Positions 53,873-64,000 of a DNA stretch of 64,000 nt are shown one piece after another. This stretch comes from Gavia stellata (lineage: Eukaryota > Chordata > Aves > Gaviiformes > Gaviidae): the NCBI RefSeq assembly GCF_030936135.1, contig NW_026776913.1:1798001-1862000 (forward strand), given 5' to 3'. A model generated the notes under the pieces. The model was not told the DNA's origin, ran no database searches, and was given only the letters and a program-made list of their open reading frames with translations. Numbering within the stretch: the stretch's first letter is position 1; each line of letters opens with the position of its first letter. The position numbers and the translations under genes are program-made.

Positions 53873-55669
53873 GTAAGTCTCTGGCTGCAGGGCAATTTAG
53901 GTACAGTTCACGGGCTGATCTCCTAATGATGGCACATCCCACAAACTATGAGAGCTTTCAGGAAGAAGTGCCGCAGGTTCTCCAGTGTAGAGGAGGAGGA
54001 GGTGCTCCAGAGCAGGGCTTCCCTGCTGCACCATCAGCAGGACAGGGCATGAGGGCTGCCTTCTGCCAGGGACGGCTGCCGGGTGTGAAGGTGGGTGTGC
54101 AACCAGGGGTGCCCAGGGCTGTCCTTCCGAGCAGGGTCCCTGCACCCCCGGGGCTGGGTGCTGGGGCAGGGACTCTGCCGCCTGCCAGGGTCAGCACTCA
54201 GCCTGCCCGGGGAGCTCCCCACGGCGCTGTGGGGAGAAGCTGGGGGTGGAAGGGGAGACCAGTGCAATGGCAGGTTCCTTCTGCTGTTGAGAGGGTGCTG
54301 TGTGGGTCAGGGCTGCTCACAGCTCCACATCACTGCAGGATCTTCCCAGGAGACTTTTCAGAAGCACAGCAAGGCAGGGGCTGCCTGAAAGGGAAGGATC
54401 CTGGTCTTTCACTCTTCTCCTCTGGGTTGTCTGGGTGGGCAATGGCACATAGAAATTAATCTCTCATTTCCGGAGGAGGCACTGAAATTCCAAGTCTGTT
54501 CCTCTTACAGGTGAATAAAGCGGGGAGTATTGGAAATCACCATGCCGTGGTTACAGACAGCATCAGTGTCACTTTTCCAGCCTCGCCAGGGCTGGTCTGA
54601 TGTTCCCCTCAGAGCCTGCACACCCAGAGATGCCCCTGGGCAGTGTCCTGCTGCAGGGAGGGCTCTGCAGGGCAGAGCTGAGCAGGCAGCGGGTGGGATG
54701 GGCTCTGTGAGCACTGCCAGGGAGGAGACACAGGGGACAGAGAACCAGCTCCTGGCAGGGACAGCTGCAGGCAGCAGAGACAGGGACGGGGTTGGGAGGA
54801 CACTGCAAACAAGCACAGGGGGAGGGTGCGCTCAGGCAGCTCTCTTTCTGTGTTTCCCTGCAGATGTCTGCTGGGCACTGTCTGCGGGGCAATGAGCTGA
54901 CTCTCTCTGTAGAACCTCCCATCTGAGGGACCCCCGAGTCTCTGCTTTGCCTGTCCTGCAGGGCTTGCAAGCTGCCCCCCAGAAAGGCGCAGCTCTGCTG
55001 TGGGATCCTCGGGAGTGCGGAGCCTTTCCTTGGGGGTCGGCACTCTCCTCGCAGAGTCAGTTGCTTCTCTCTGGGAGGGGTCGTGTCCTGCCATCTCCAT
55101 CACACCTCCACCTCTGGGCTGGGCTGGAGAAGAGTTTGCAGAGCTGTTCATTGAAACAGGACTCCTCTGGTCTCATCAGAGTCCAGGTTTAGGGTTTTTT
55201 TTAAAAGATTAATTTGTGTGTGAAGTCGTCTTCAAGGTGGCAAAATGAAAACACAGGGCAGATGGGAAAAGGGCTGATGGACACTGCAGCTCTGTGAAAA
55301 AACACAGACAAAGTTATAAGAAAGTCATGCTGAGCCTCTCTTTCACAGCCCACGTCCTTCCCAGCCATGAGTGCAGATATTGAAATTTTCTATGAAAGAT
55401 GGATTACATCTGACATCCCCTGTGAACATCGGAGCTGTCACAATCCAGCTCCCATGTACCCACTGCAGCAGATCAAAGCTGACTCCTCAGCAGCAGAAGG
55501 GCAGAGCTCCTGCTCCTCACAGCACACTCAGCCAGCACAAACTAGAGAAAGGAAATGCATTCCAAATGGTGGGGGGGGGGGGGGGGGGGGCGGAATTCTG
55601 TGAAAATTGGAGTGGCTTTTCTCAGAGAAATCTGTCCTAATTTTTCCTGTCTTTTCATTTTTTGGACAG
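53873..55669 (+). other. Predicted 5'UTR intron with mosaic ancestry
   Basis: The intron begins like copy A. At about 54220-54285 it carries the segment 'gtggggagaagctgggggtggaa...agaccagtgcaatggcagg' seen otherwise only upstream of the OR at 40760 (39588-39630). From about 54290 on it matches the intron of the OR at 19270 (17890 onward) almost base for base. Near its 3' end sits a G20 run. Confidence 0.55.
55571..55590 (+). repeat. G20 homopolymer in the OR intron
   Basis: Twenty consecutive G, about 80 bp before the acceptor and 104 bp before the ATG of the OR at 55694. The paralogous place upstream of 19270 (near 19157-19175) reads 'gtgcgtggggttgcgatg', with no such run. Confidence 0.95.
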
Positions 55670-55693
55670 AGCCCCCAGACCAAGAAACAGCAA

Positions 55694-56746
55694 ATGTCCA
55701 ACAGCAGCTCCATCACCCAGTTCCTCCTCCTGGCATTCGCAGACACGCGGGAGCTGCAGCTCTTGCACTTCTGCCTCTTCCTGGGCATCTACCTGGCTGC
55801 CCTCCTGGGCAATGGCCTCATCATCACCGCCATAGCCTGCGACCACCACCTCCACAGCCCCATGTACTTCTTCCTCCTCAACCTCTCCCTCCTCGACCTG
55901 GGCTCCATCTCCACCACTGTCCCCAAAGCCATGGCCAATTCCCTCTGGGACACCAGGGCCATATCCTTTGCAGGATGTGCTGCTCAGCTCTTTCTGTTCG
56001 TCTTTTTCATTTCAGCAGAGTTTTACCTTCTCACCATCATGGCCTATGACCGCTACATTGCCATCTGCAAACCCCTGCACTATGGGACCCTCCTGGGCAG
56101 CAGAGCTTGTGTCCACATGGCAGCAGCTGCCTGGGGCAGTGGGTTGCTCAATGCTGTGCTGCACACAGTCAATACATTTTCACTACCACTCTGCCAAGGC
56201 AATGCCTTGGACCAGTTCTTCTGTGAAATCCCACAGATCCTCAAGCTCTCCTGCTCAGACGCCTACCTCAGGGAGGTTGGGTTTATTGTGGTTAGTGTTT
56301 CTTTTGGTTTTGGGTGTTTTGTTTTCATTGTGCTGTCCTATGTGCAGATCTTGAGGGCTGTGCTGAGGATCCCCTCTGAGCAGGGACGGCACAAAGCCTT
56401 TTCCACGTGCCTCCCTCACCTGGCTGTGGTCTCCCTGTTCCTCAGCACTATCATGTTTGCCCACCTAAAGCCCCCCTCCATCTCCTCCCCATCCCTGGAC
56501 CTGGTGGTGTCATTTCTGTACTCGGTGGTTCCTCCAGCAGTGAACCCCCTCATCTACAGCATGAGGAACCAGGAGCTCAAGGATGCCCTAAGAAAACTGA
56601 TGACTGGTTGCTTTTCCCAAGCGGCAATGAACTGCCCATCGTTTTCCTCATGTCTCTTGTCACGTAACTCGTTACATGCCCAGACTCTCTTTGGGAGGTT
56701 GTTTAGTTTGGTTTCGTTGGTTTTTAGCTTTTCTTGGTTGTATTAA
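55694..56746 (+). CDS. Olfactory receptor, OR14-like (gamma-c), intact, extended C-terminus
   Basis: Odorant receptor of 350 aa, about 40 longer than usual. Start at MSNSSS; acceptor AG at 55668-55669, 24 bp upstream. Features: N3-S-S glycosylation site, LLGNGLIITA, PMYFFLLNLS, C95, MAYDRYIAIC, CQGNALDQFFCEI in EC2, SYVQIL, KAFSTCLPHL, PAVNPLIYSMRNQ. After the NPLIY motif the tail runs about 60 residues: basic LRKLMTG, a Ser/Cys-rich middle, and a hydrophobic aromatic end (last 18 residues, FGRLFSLVSLVF... ending WLY). The extension probably arose because the usual stop after helix 8 is missing and the frame runs into 3' flank. Upstream DNA is a mosaic of the other OR units. Confidence 0.95.
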   Translation: MSNSSSITQFLLLAFADTRELQLLHFCLFLGIYLAALLGNGLIITAIACDHHLHSPMYFFLLNLSLLDLGSISTTVPKAMANSLWDTRAISFAGCAAQLFLFVFFISAEFYLLTIMAYDRYIAICKPLHYGTLLGSRACVHMAAAAWGSGLLNAVLHTVNTFSLPLCQGNALDQFFCEIPQILKLSCSDAYLREVGFIVVSVSFGFGCFVFIVLSYVQILRAVLRIPSEQGRHKAFSTCLPHLAVVSLFLSTIMFAHLKPPSISSPSLDLVVSFLYSVVPPAVNPLIYSMRNQELKDALRKLMTGCFSQAAMNCPSFSSCLLSRNSLHAQTLFGRLFSLVSLVFSFSWLY

Positions 56747-56855
56747 TGCTGTCCACAAAAAGGAAGTCATTCTTCATCCTATTTCTATTTCAGTATCTGC
56801 CTGTCCTATGTGACCCAGAGACTTTGTATAAATGGGGAGCTGTTTGTTTAAACAA

Positions 56856-56861
56856 AATAAA
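56856..56861 (+). terminator. Polyadenylation signal AATAAA for the OR at 55694
   Basis: AATAAA lies about 110 bp after the stop codon, in 'aaacaaaataaaggaccctg'. Confidence 0.5.
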
Positions 56862-58299
56862 GGACCCTGCTCCGGGTGGTTTGTCTGAGATCTTCTCTGG
56901 AGCCATGGGGCAGGACTGTGTGCTGAGGTGAAGGGGGCAGTAGGCACCCGGAGCTGGGTCTGCCTCCCAGCATGACCAGCATGACCCTGTGGAGTCACCC
57001 CATGGCCCTGGGCTCCACAGCCTGCTTGATCTTCAGAGCAACACCGCCAGCTCAGAGGCTGTGGGGAGCCTGTGGAGAGCGTGCAGGGGTGGCTGGTCAG
57101 TGCGAGGAGAAGAGCAGGGCACTGTGTGTGTGCAGGGGAGACATGGAAAGAGAAACCCTTTGCTGAGGGTGGCAGCTGGGGGCAGGCTGCCCTGTCCCTG
57201 GGGCAAAAGGCCCTTCCTGAGCATCCCCTGGGCCAATTCTCTCATGCCGTCCTGGGGAGCAAGTTTGGCACCTGGGGCTGCAAGCTGCCTGCAGCGCAGA
57301 TCTCCTCAGGGTGCCGGCTGGATGGACATTCTCACTGGCCTCCATTTCCTGCTGTGGGACCAGTCCCACCAGGGCTGCTCTGCTGGGCTTGGCTGGGGAG
57401 AGGGCAGGGAGGTGGCAAGATTCAGAGAGGGGCTGGGATGGCTGGGATGGCAACTGCCCCGGAGAGGAGAACTCCAGTGAACAGCTCAAGTGTGGGAGTG
57501 GGCAGGGTGGGGGCACACAGCAGGGTCCTCGCACAGCCGGGCTCCTGCGAGAGACATGGAGGACCAGCAGAGCAGGGTCTGGCCTGTGCCCGTGTTCGCT
57601 GGACACCCCGGGCAGCTGCCCCAGGGCAGTCGTCACACACCAGCCAATAACCACCACCATGTCCAGCACTGGCCTCTCAGCCCAGCTCGGAGAGCTTGCT
57701 TGTCCCTCCACAGAGGGACACCGAATGACCAGGTCAGAAGTCCAGGTTTGCATTGTACAGACGAGACGTAAGCATGCACATGGTGGGCATGTGGGGAGAT
57801 GAACCCGAGTGAGCACAAATGCCATCAGCTCTTCCTGGGGGTGCCATGAAGGCCTGTGGGACAGACAGTGTCTCGAGGTCACTTCTCACTTCGAGAGTAA
57901 CATCCCCTGGGAAAGCACCTGGATGCAGCACTGGGATGTGCTTCATTGAACGGACGTCCCCGTGTCCATTCCTCATGCCGTGGAGCATCTCAGACGAGTG
58001 CAGAGCAGGGCGATACACCACAGGTCTGAGGTGCCTCCCAGCCTCTGGGAGCAGCAGCAGGAGGTCAGAGAGACACTGTGACTGCTGCAGTGCACTGCCT
58101 CTGCACGTGCAAGGCAAGGACTCCACTCTCTGATCACCCATGTGTGTACGAGGAGTGCACGAGACCAGCTGAGACATGGGCACCTCGCAGAGCTCCGACA
58201 TTTCTGTGTGTGACTCCAAGAACAAATTTCCATTTTCCCAGCTACATTCATCTCAGCTGCCTTGGACAGGCTCATTGCAAGTGCTCCTGACTGCTACGT
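56862..58299. other. GC-rich intergenic stretch, nothing recognised
   Basis: About 1.4 kb with long overlapping open frames on both strands (up to 261 codons at 57097-57882 on the - strand). The frames overlap in several phases, are rich in Pro, Ser, Cys and Trp, and carry no domain. That fits high GC rather than coding. No repeat family named. Confidence 0.45.
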
Positions 58300-58860
58300 C
58301 ACCCTTGCCTGTGATTCTGGATTGTGACCTCAAAAGTGCCGGAGCAATCATGGAGGTTCTGTGGTCCTTGGAAAAAGCAGACATCAAACCCCTCTTCAAG
58401 AAGGGCAGGGATGAGGATTGACAGAATTGCAAGTGGCCTGCCTGCCTCAGACTCTAGGAGGACATGGGGCAAGTTGTCCTGCAGCCATCTCCAGGCCCTT
58501 GAAGGACAAGAAAGGCATTGCTGAAGCAGAATGGTTAGGGGAAACGAGGGCACGTTGTGTACCTGGCCTTTTGCAAGGCCTTTGACATCATCTCCCAGAG
58601 TCTCCTTAGAGCCGGACTGATGCTGTCGAGGCTGAAGAAGTGGATGGTAGGGTGGGTGGGAAGTTGGCTGGGTGGTGAGGCCCAAATGTCATCAGCAGTA
58701 CAAAGTCTTTTTAGAAGCCAGTCATACCCAGAATCCCTCAGTGATTAGCATTTGGGCCAACACTCTTGAATGTCCTTATTATCCCCCCACATGGTGGAGC
58801 CCCATCCAGGAAGAGGGCATGGATATGGGTTGGCATGTGCCTTCTGCCTGAGTACCTGAT
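58300..58860 (+). repeat. CR1 LINE, ORF2 RT region, old
   Basis: Encodes degraded 'WSLEKADIKPLFKKGRDED', then 'VYLAFCKAFDIISQSLL' and 'WVGSWLGGEAQMSSAVQ', matching the CR1 stretch from pre-RT to the second RT motifs. Stops and small deletions interrupt it. Confidence 0.7.
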
Positions 58861-59250
58861 GGGACAGCAGCAGGCATAGGGCTTGTTTGTGCCTATCCAA
58901 GAAGCTGAAAGGCCAGGAAAAGTTACATGGTTTAGAAGATCACAGTGAGGTCACTTTTGTCAGCTCAGGTGAAAGGCCACAAGAAGGCTGATGAGTTAGG
59001 TCGCCTGCTTGGAGGGTGCTTTCTGAGAATTTTGAGCTTTCCTTGGAGGTGGGAAAAAGCAGGAGAGAGAAAAGCTGCTACAAAGTGCAGCTTGGAAAGT
59101 GGAGCCTGGACATGAGGAAGAAGAAATGTCACTCGAAGGGTAGAGCTGTGGTGCAAGAGGTCACCAAGTGAGAGTTGGTGATCAGACCATGGCTTTGTGT
59201 TTCAACGAACGGCTGGTGAGGGTGGGGAGACGTCAGTGAAGGCAGAGAAA
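58861..59250 (+). repeat. CR1 variant 3' part
   Basis: 'aagtgcagcttggaaagtggagcctggacatgaggaagaagaaatgtcactcgaagggtagagctgtggtgcaagaggtcacc' matches the variant 3' end at 38170-38290 and 7450-7520. It leads into an R block, as at those sites. Confidence 0.55.
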
Positions 59251-60740
59251 TGTCCAGGGGAGAGCAAGGTGAAGAAGCAAGATGGATGTCTACAGCCTGC
59301 AGGAAAACAGGGGCAGGTGTGGGACAGCCTGCGATGGAAACTGCCAAGGGCGCTGGCCAGGCTGGAAGACACGAACAGAACCCAGGTCTTTGTCCTCTGG
59401 GCTATGGCAGTTGTCTGTGCCACCAAGGGCTGTGAGAAGACATGTTGTCCTCATGGCACTGGAGCCTCATTTCCTCCTTGCAACCCCATGGGGAAGCTGG
59501 GGGTGTTGTTCCATTGTCCTGCACTGGGCATTGCAGACCCCACATCCACTGCCCCAGGAATGGCCCTGACCCACGTGTGAGGGACAGGATCCCCCTTCCC
59601 ATGGGCTGGGGGTCAGGGCTTGGCCTTTGTGCTCCATGTAACAATCCAAGGGCTTTGTCAGCGTCAGAGCCACCTGCACAGTGCCTTTGCCTACCTGCAA
59701 TCACAGCCTCCAATTATCGGCTCTAACGAGTCCCTGGGGAGGCTTTGTCAGTAATGGCCCTCAGTGGGGCCCAGTAATGCTTCAGAGTATTTTAGGTTTG
59801 TCTTCTGCCTTTGTCTCCTTGAGGGGATTGTTCAGTCTCTTCTCAGTACCTGAGGCTCCTGGACTCAGCACTACATACACCATGGGGCTCATTAAAATGC
59901 AGAAAGCGCTAACGAGCTATGCCTCTTCTATAGTTTTCTTCAGGTCTTCAACATTTGTATAGCCAATTAGAGAGGTAGGTACCTACCCTGAAGTAGCATA
60001 GCTAGCTCATCCTTTTCAATGAGCAATCTGAAGATGTGATCGGAGAATTCTCCAGTTGATATGGATGCAGAGTGTCTCCTAAAGAGGTGTGGACAGGTAG
60101 GAAAAGCAGTCCCTTGAGGCCAGACACGGTATGGACAGCCTTGCTCCTCACCTCTCCAACCCTGCCATTGCTCTCGTTGGCCACCAGGGACTTGCATCAC
60201 TTTTCTTTACATCAGACTTCTCCACCAAAGTCTGCAGCTGAATATTACAGCTGCTTTGCAGCAATTCATACCTGCTCTCCGTGGAGAACTGCCATGGAAA
60301 CAGGGTTTTTTATTTGGGGGAAAGAAAAAAGAAGAAAAAGTAAAACACAAGAGAGCTTAATCCACAATAAACACACACTTCTCAGCTGTATGGTTATTTT
60401 TAGCAGCTTCCAACGAGGTTCACCACCCCAGTTGAAGAGTTGCCTATAGGGACTATGAGGGAGAGTACTGAAAGACAATGATGCTTTACCTCCCTGGAGC
60501 TCAAAGCAGGGTCATAGGTGAGAGGGATCTGAATGATCAAAGAGTAAGAGGCGGAAAACCCTGGAGAACAGTGGAAAGTGCGTATGTCCAGATCGTTTTC
60601 TGAAGAGATGACTTCCGACGTGGGGAGTTTGATCAGGACAGGTAGAAACACCTGGAAGGTTAGGGAGATTAAATATGCAGCATGATAGACAGAGTAGTGG
60701 CAATGCAAGCACAGGGCAAGATCAGGATTTCTTCTCCCGC
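59251..60740 (+). repeat. R block, complete copy
   Basis: Matches 43380-44870 throughout (see there) and also has the 'gatggatgtctacagcctgcaggaaaacaggggcaggtgtggga' lead-in shared with 38370-38420. No OR gene or promoter block follows within 3 kb, so this copy is an orphan. Confidence 0.6.
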
Positions 60741-61139
60741 AATAAATACACAGTCTCAAAAGTCCCATTTTGGCAGGATGGAAAATACAGTGACATTTTA
60801 TTGAAAGTACTGAAACATTGCAGCTGGTAAAAAGATGCTGGAGTTTTTTTCTTTCTTTTTATAAAGTATTGAGAGCAGTTCCCAGGTTTTCAGGCAGAGC
60901 TCCGGGGTCTGACCATAAGCAGCCAGTGCCACCTCGAGAGCTGTATCTGAGGTACTTGCCGGGGCATGTAAAGGACGACTTCCCCTCCTTGCCCAGACCT
61001 ATGGCCTTACCAGTACCAGAGCCCCAAGACGCCACAGTTTCTCCAGGCAATGCTTTGGACCTCCTGCTCCCTCCAGGAGTCAAGTCCCAGAGCCCCGGCA
61101 CTCTCTGGCATGCAGTCCAGACTTAAGGTCTCTCTGGTA
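60741..61139. other. Intergenic, nothing recognised
   Basis: An open frame of 102 codons (60818-61126) is Pro/Leu-rich and shows no domain; not called. Confidence 0.45.
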
Positions 61140-61640
61140 CCTCCTTCCCAGGCCCCTTATCCTACTCACTGGCTACTCCAGCCTGATGTTGGCTAGCAGT
61201 TACACACACTGACACGCACATCCACATGATATGCAGGCACTTGGGTCTCTCCAGTTGATGCCCCACAGGCACGTGAGCCCCTCTGACTTGTGGTCCCCCC
61301 TCCAGGGGCTGGCACTCACACCTCCACACGCACAAAGGGCACAGATCCCCCTCACCCCAGCAAGTAGTGAAATGGAGTTTAATACAAAGGCAGGACAGGC
61401 TGGGGCCATCAGTTGCAGGGCATGGCCGGACAAGTGTACTTACCAGCAACCTCCTTCATCGTGACCAGTTATTTTTAGCCCTATTTCATCCCCAAACAAC
61501 CTCAAGTCCTCCCTTTCCCTGCCATCGGTCCTTTCCTCGAAATCCCATTGGAAGTCTTCATTACGTGAAATAGGAACCGGGTTTGCAGTTCCACTTTCAA
61601 GAAGACAAAGACAAAAAGTATGAGTAAAAGCATGAGCATT
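61140..61640. mobile_element. LTR-like sequence, uncertain (fossil)
   Basis: 'caccccagcaagtagtgaaatggagtttaatacaaaggc' resembles 12687-12720, and the C-rich lead-in resembles 12560-12680. Both sites lie next to the same minisatellite family. Probably an old ERV LTR in antisense; limits and family unresolved; no genes. Confidence 0.3.
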
Positions 61641-61925
61641 CAATTGCAGTAGCTGAATCTACTCATGACCCCTCCAGTAAGGGGAAGCCCCGGGACCTGG
61701 CAGGGGAGCAGCAGGGGATTACCAGGCACAGCCGAGTGTCTGCCCATGGTCAAGGCTTCAGCAAGGGGTCGGTCACAAAGGGTTTTTTCTAGGAAGCGGG
61801 GAGGATAGGCTGTGCATACACACCGTGAACTATGATATGTTCTCTAGCTGTGTGGAGTCAACAAGATGTGTCCACTTTAGCAAGTGTCTTTGCCTCATAA
61901 GCGCAAGCTCGCTAAATTTCTGGCC
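61641..61925. other. Intergenic, nothing recognised
   Basis: Unique sequence between the LTR-like piece and the minisatellite. Confidence 0.4.
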
Positions 61926-61929
61926 ATGT

Positions 61930-62490
61930 AGTATCTGCAATGGCATCAGCATCTTCAAGGGGGTCTCCATCAGTAAGTTGCATCTGAAATTGGACTTGCA
62001 TCTTCAATGCCATCTGCTGTGGTATCTGCAGCTGCAGTGGTGTCTGACACAGACCGGTGATGTCTGTAATGGTATCTGCATCTGCCATGGCATCTCCAGT
62101 GGCATCGATGCCAGTACCTTCAAAGGAATCTTCAAAGGCACCTGCATCTCCAATGGTGTCTGCATCTGCAATGGTATCTGCAATGGAACTGCATCCTCAA
62201 TAGCATCTCCATCAGCAATTGCATCTGAAACTGTATTTCCATCTGCAGTGGCATCTGCACCAGCATTGGCAATGTTATCCACAATGGTATCTCCGTCCGC
62301 AGTGATGGCTGCATTGGAGAGCTGTAGCTGACAGGACAGTTGCACACCCACCATTCCGGATGCAGATACCTTTGCAGATGCCGTGGCAGATTCTTTCCCA
62401 CTGCAGATGCAGAGGCCATTGCAGATACTGATCCCGTTGCAGATATCCATAGCATCACACACCCCCATGCAGATACCAACACCATTACAG
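61930..62490 (-). repeat. GCAGAT-family minisatellite with internal orientation switch
   Basis: 61930-62300 reads ATCTGCnATGG(C/T)ATCTGC on the + strand, the reverse complement of the array at 13600-14480. After about 55 bp of non-repeat spacer (62305-62358) the units reappear on the opposite strand: 'gatgcagatacctttgcagatgccg' and 'gttgcagatatcc', to 62490. Unit lengths are multiples of 6. Open frames through it (for example 62004-62498 minus) are Ala/Asp-rich repeat peptides and are not called. Confidence 0.85.
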
Positions 62491-62956
62491 ATGCACACAC
62501 AGCACAGCGGGCATTATCCCCCCTCCTCAGCACCGCTCAGAACACATATACACAACACCGCGCTGCGTACGGGGTCTCAGGAAGAAGTGACCTCTTGCTG
62601 GCCTCTGTCCTCTACTGGCCTCTGACTCTGGTTCCCACAGGCCCTGCCCTCCTCCTGCCTCCCCAAGGGGCCAAGGAGCTCAGAACTGGGAGAAAGCGGG
62701 CACAACGCTGCTAAAGAAACCTTCTGCTGGGGATAAGCAAGTTGAGTCCTGCATGGAAAGGAGGCACGGTCATCTCTGTGAGGGCAAAAATACCCTACTG
62801 ACCACTGCAACAGCCTCACTCACAGCCAATACTGCATTTGGTGGACAGGGACAAAAGAAATCCATTCACTGCCTCCAACACGGAAACAGCTTCAACATGG
62901 ACCTGACTAGAGTTTTCCCCACCCTCTTGCAGAAGGGGATAAGGAGCCACCAAGAA
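62491..62956. other. Intergenic, nothing recognised
   Basis: Sequence between the minisatellite and the terminal CR1. No domain-bearing frame. Confidence 0.45.
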
Positions 62957-64000
62957 AATCACAGAATCACAGAATGAGAGGGGTTGCAAGGGACCTCTGG
63001 AGATCATCTAGTCCAACCCCCCCACCAGAGGAGGTTCACCTACAGCAGATTGCACAGGAATGCTTCCACGTGAGTTTTGAATATCTCCAGAGAAGAAGAC
63101 TCCAAAACCTCTCTGGGCAGATTGTTCCAGGGCTCTGACACCCTCAAAGGAAAGAAGTTCCTCCTCATGTTAAGATGGAACTTCCTATGACCATGTTTGT
63201 TCCCACTACCTCTTGACCTGTCACTGGGCACCACTGAAAAAAGACTGGCCCCATCCTCCTGGCACCCACCCCTTAACTATTTCTAAGCATTGATAAGATC
63301 CCCCTCAGTCTTCTCTTCTCCAGACTAGAAAGACCCAAGACCCTCAGTCTTTCCTCCTAAGAAAGATGTTCCACTCCCCTAATCATCTTCGTAGCCCTTT
63401 GCTGGACCCTCTCCAGCAGCTCCCTGTCCTTGAACTGGGGAGCCCAGAACAGGACACAGTTCTCCAGATGCGGCCTCACCAGGGCAGAGTAGAGGGGGAG
63501 GATAACCTCCCTCGTCCTGCTAGCCACAGTCTTCCGGATGCAGCCCAGAATGCCATTGGCCTTCTTGGCTACAAGGGCACATTGGTGGCTCGTGGTCATC
63601 CTGTTGTCCCCCAGGACTCCCAGGTCCCTTTCCACAGAGCTGCTCTCCAGCAGCTCAGCCCCTAACCTGTGCTGATGCAGGGGGTTATTCTACCCCCGGT
63701 GCAGTGCCCTACACTTGCCTTTGCTGAATTTCATCAGGTTCCTCTCTGCCCAACTCTCCAGCCTGTCCAGGTCACGCTGAATGGCAGCGCAGCCTTCCGC
63801 CGTATCCACCACTCCTCCCAGTTTTGTGCCTTCAGCAAACTTGCTGAGGGCACACTCTATCCCTTCATCCAGGTCATTGCTGAATATATTGAACAGGACT
63901 GGACCCAGTACTGACCCCTGGGGAACACCACTTGTGACAGACCTCCAACTAGACTCTGGGCCACTAATCACAGCCCTCGGAGCTCTGTCTATCAGCCAGT
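62957..64000 (-). repeat. CR1 LINE, 3' tail to RT region, runs off the window
   Basis: The + strand begins with the antisense tail 'cacagaatcacagaatgagaggggttgcaagggacctctgg'. It continues through ORF2: [29 protein letters not shown] (split here over 63480-63590) and [21 protein letters not shown] with FAEGTKLGG (63690-63971). The RT catalytic FADD reads FAEG, so it is inactive. This is the most complete CR1 here; it continues past the right edge. Confidence 0.93.

Larger units (their letters stand above)
44602..54190 (+). repeat. Segmental duplication, copy A'
   Basis: Partner of 1-9560, with the same content in the same order. Beyond about 54190 the sequence no longer follows copy A's route to the OR at 10734. 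Instead it follows blocks seen upstream of the ORs at 40760 and 19270, so the right edge is a recombination junction inside the OR promoter/intron region. Confidence 0.93.

Noticed and set aside
57097-57882. Minus-strand frame of 261 codons, the longest non-OR frame.
   Set aside because: GC-rich stretch with several overlapping frames on both strands, no domain, no splice or start evidence.
62004-62498. Minus-strand Ala/Asp repeat protein of 164 codons.
   Set aside because: Minisatellite artefact; other frames over the same DNA are also open.

Overview
This is bird genomic DNA, from an olfactory-receptor (OR) cluster. Two things show it. The interspersed repeats are mostly CR1 LINEs, ending in the avian 'ccaacctaaatgattctatgat'-type tail, together with avian ERV LTRs. 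The intact genes are near-identical single-coding-exon receptors of the avian OR14-like (gamma-c) expansion, all starting MSNSSSITQF. No other protein-coding gene, tRNA, rRNA or CRISPR array could be supported. The species cannot be named from the sequence.

Layout. 1-9.6 kb is CR1-rich gene-free DNA. It is repeated directly at about 44.6-54.2 kb (offset about 44.6 kb). Intact OR genes on the + strand lie at 10734-11753, 19270-20205, 40760-41692 and 55694-56746. An inverted duplication (about 7998-12555 against 23925-28475) carries a dead copy of the first OR on the - strand (24731-25751). Between 28.5 and 37.7 kb there is mostly unique DNA with two older OR pseudogenes on the - strand (34121-35089 and 37151-37674), which belong to other class II families. 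12.3-14.5 kb and 61.1-62.5 kb each hold LTR-like sequence next to the same GCAGAT-based minisatellite. CR1 fragments, some nested, fill much of 14.5-16.6, 21.0-23.9, 30.4-30.8, 58.3-59.2 and 62.9-64 kb.

How the parts work together. Every gamma-c OR, including the dead one, sits 1.4-1.8 kb downstream of a shared block of up to 440 bp. The block ends in a splice donor (GGTAAGTCTCTGG), and a polypyrimidine/AG acceptor lies 14-25 bp before each ATG. I read this block as promoter plus 5' non-coding exon. It carries two adjacent CCCNNGGG sites of the Olf/EBF type. The duplicating unit appears to be: CR1 variant, R block, promoter/exon-1 block, intron, OR coding exon, 3' flank. Mosaic similarity among the copies points to repeated unequal recombination and gene conversion. 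The most interesting signals are this portable promoter module (truncated in front of one intact gene), the mosaic upstream region of the last OR, hydrophobic C-terminal extensions in two receptors, clustered derived changes at the DRY region of the first OR, a 20-G run beside an OR splice acceptor, and the paired minisatellites, one with an internal orientation flip. All similarity statements come from reading by eye; no alignment was computed.
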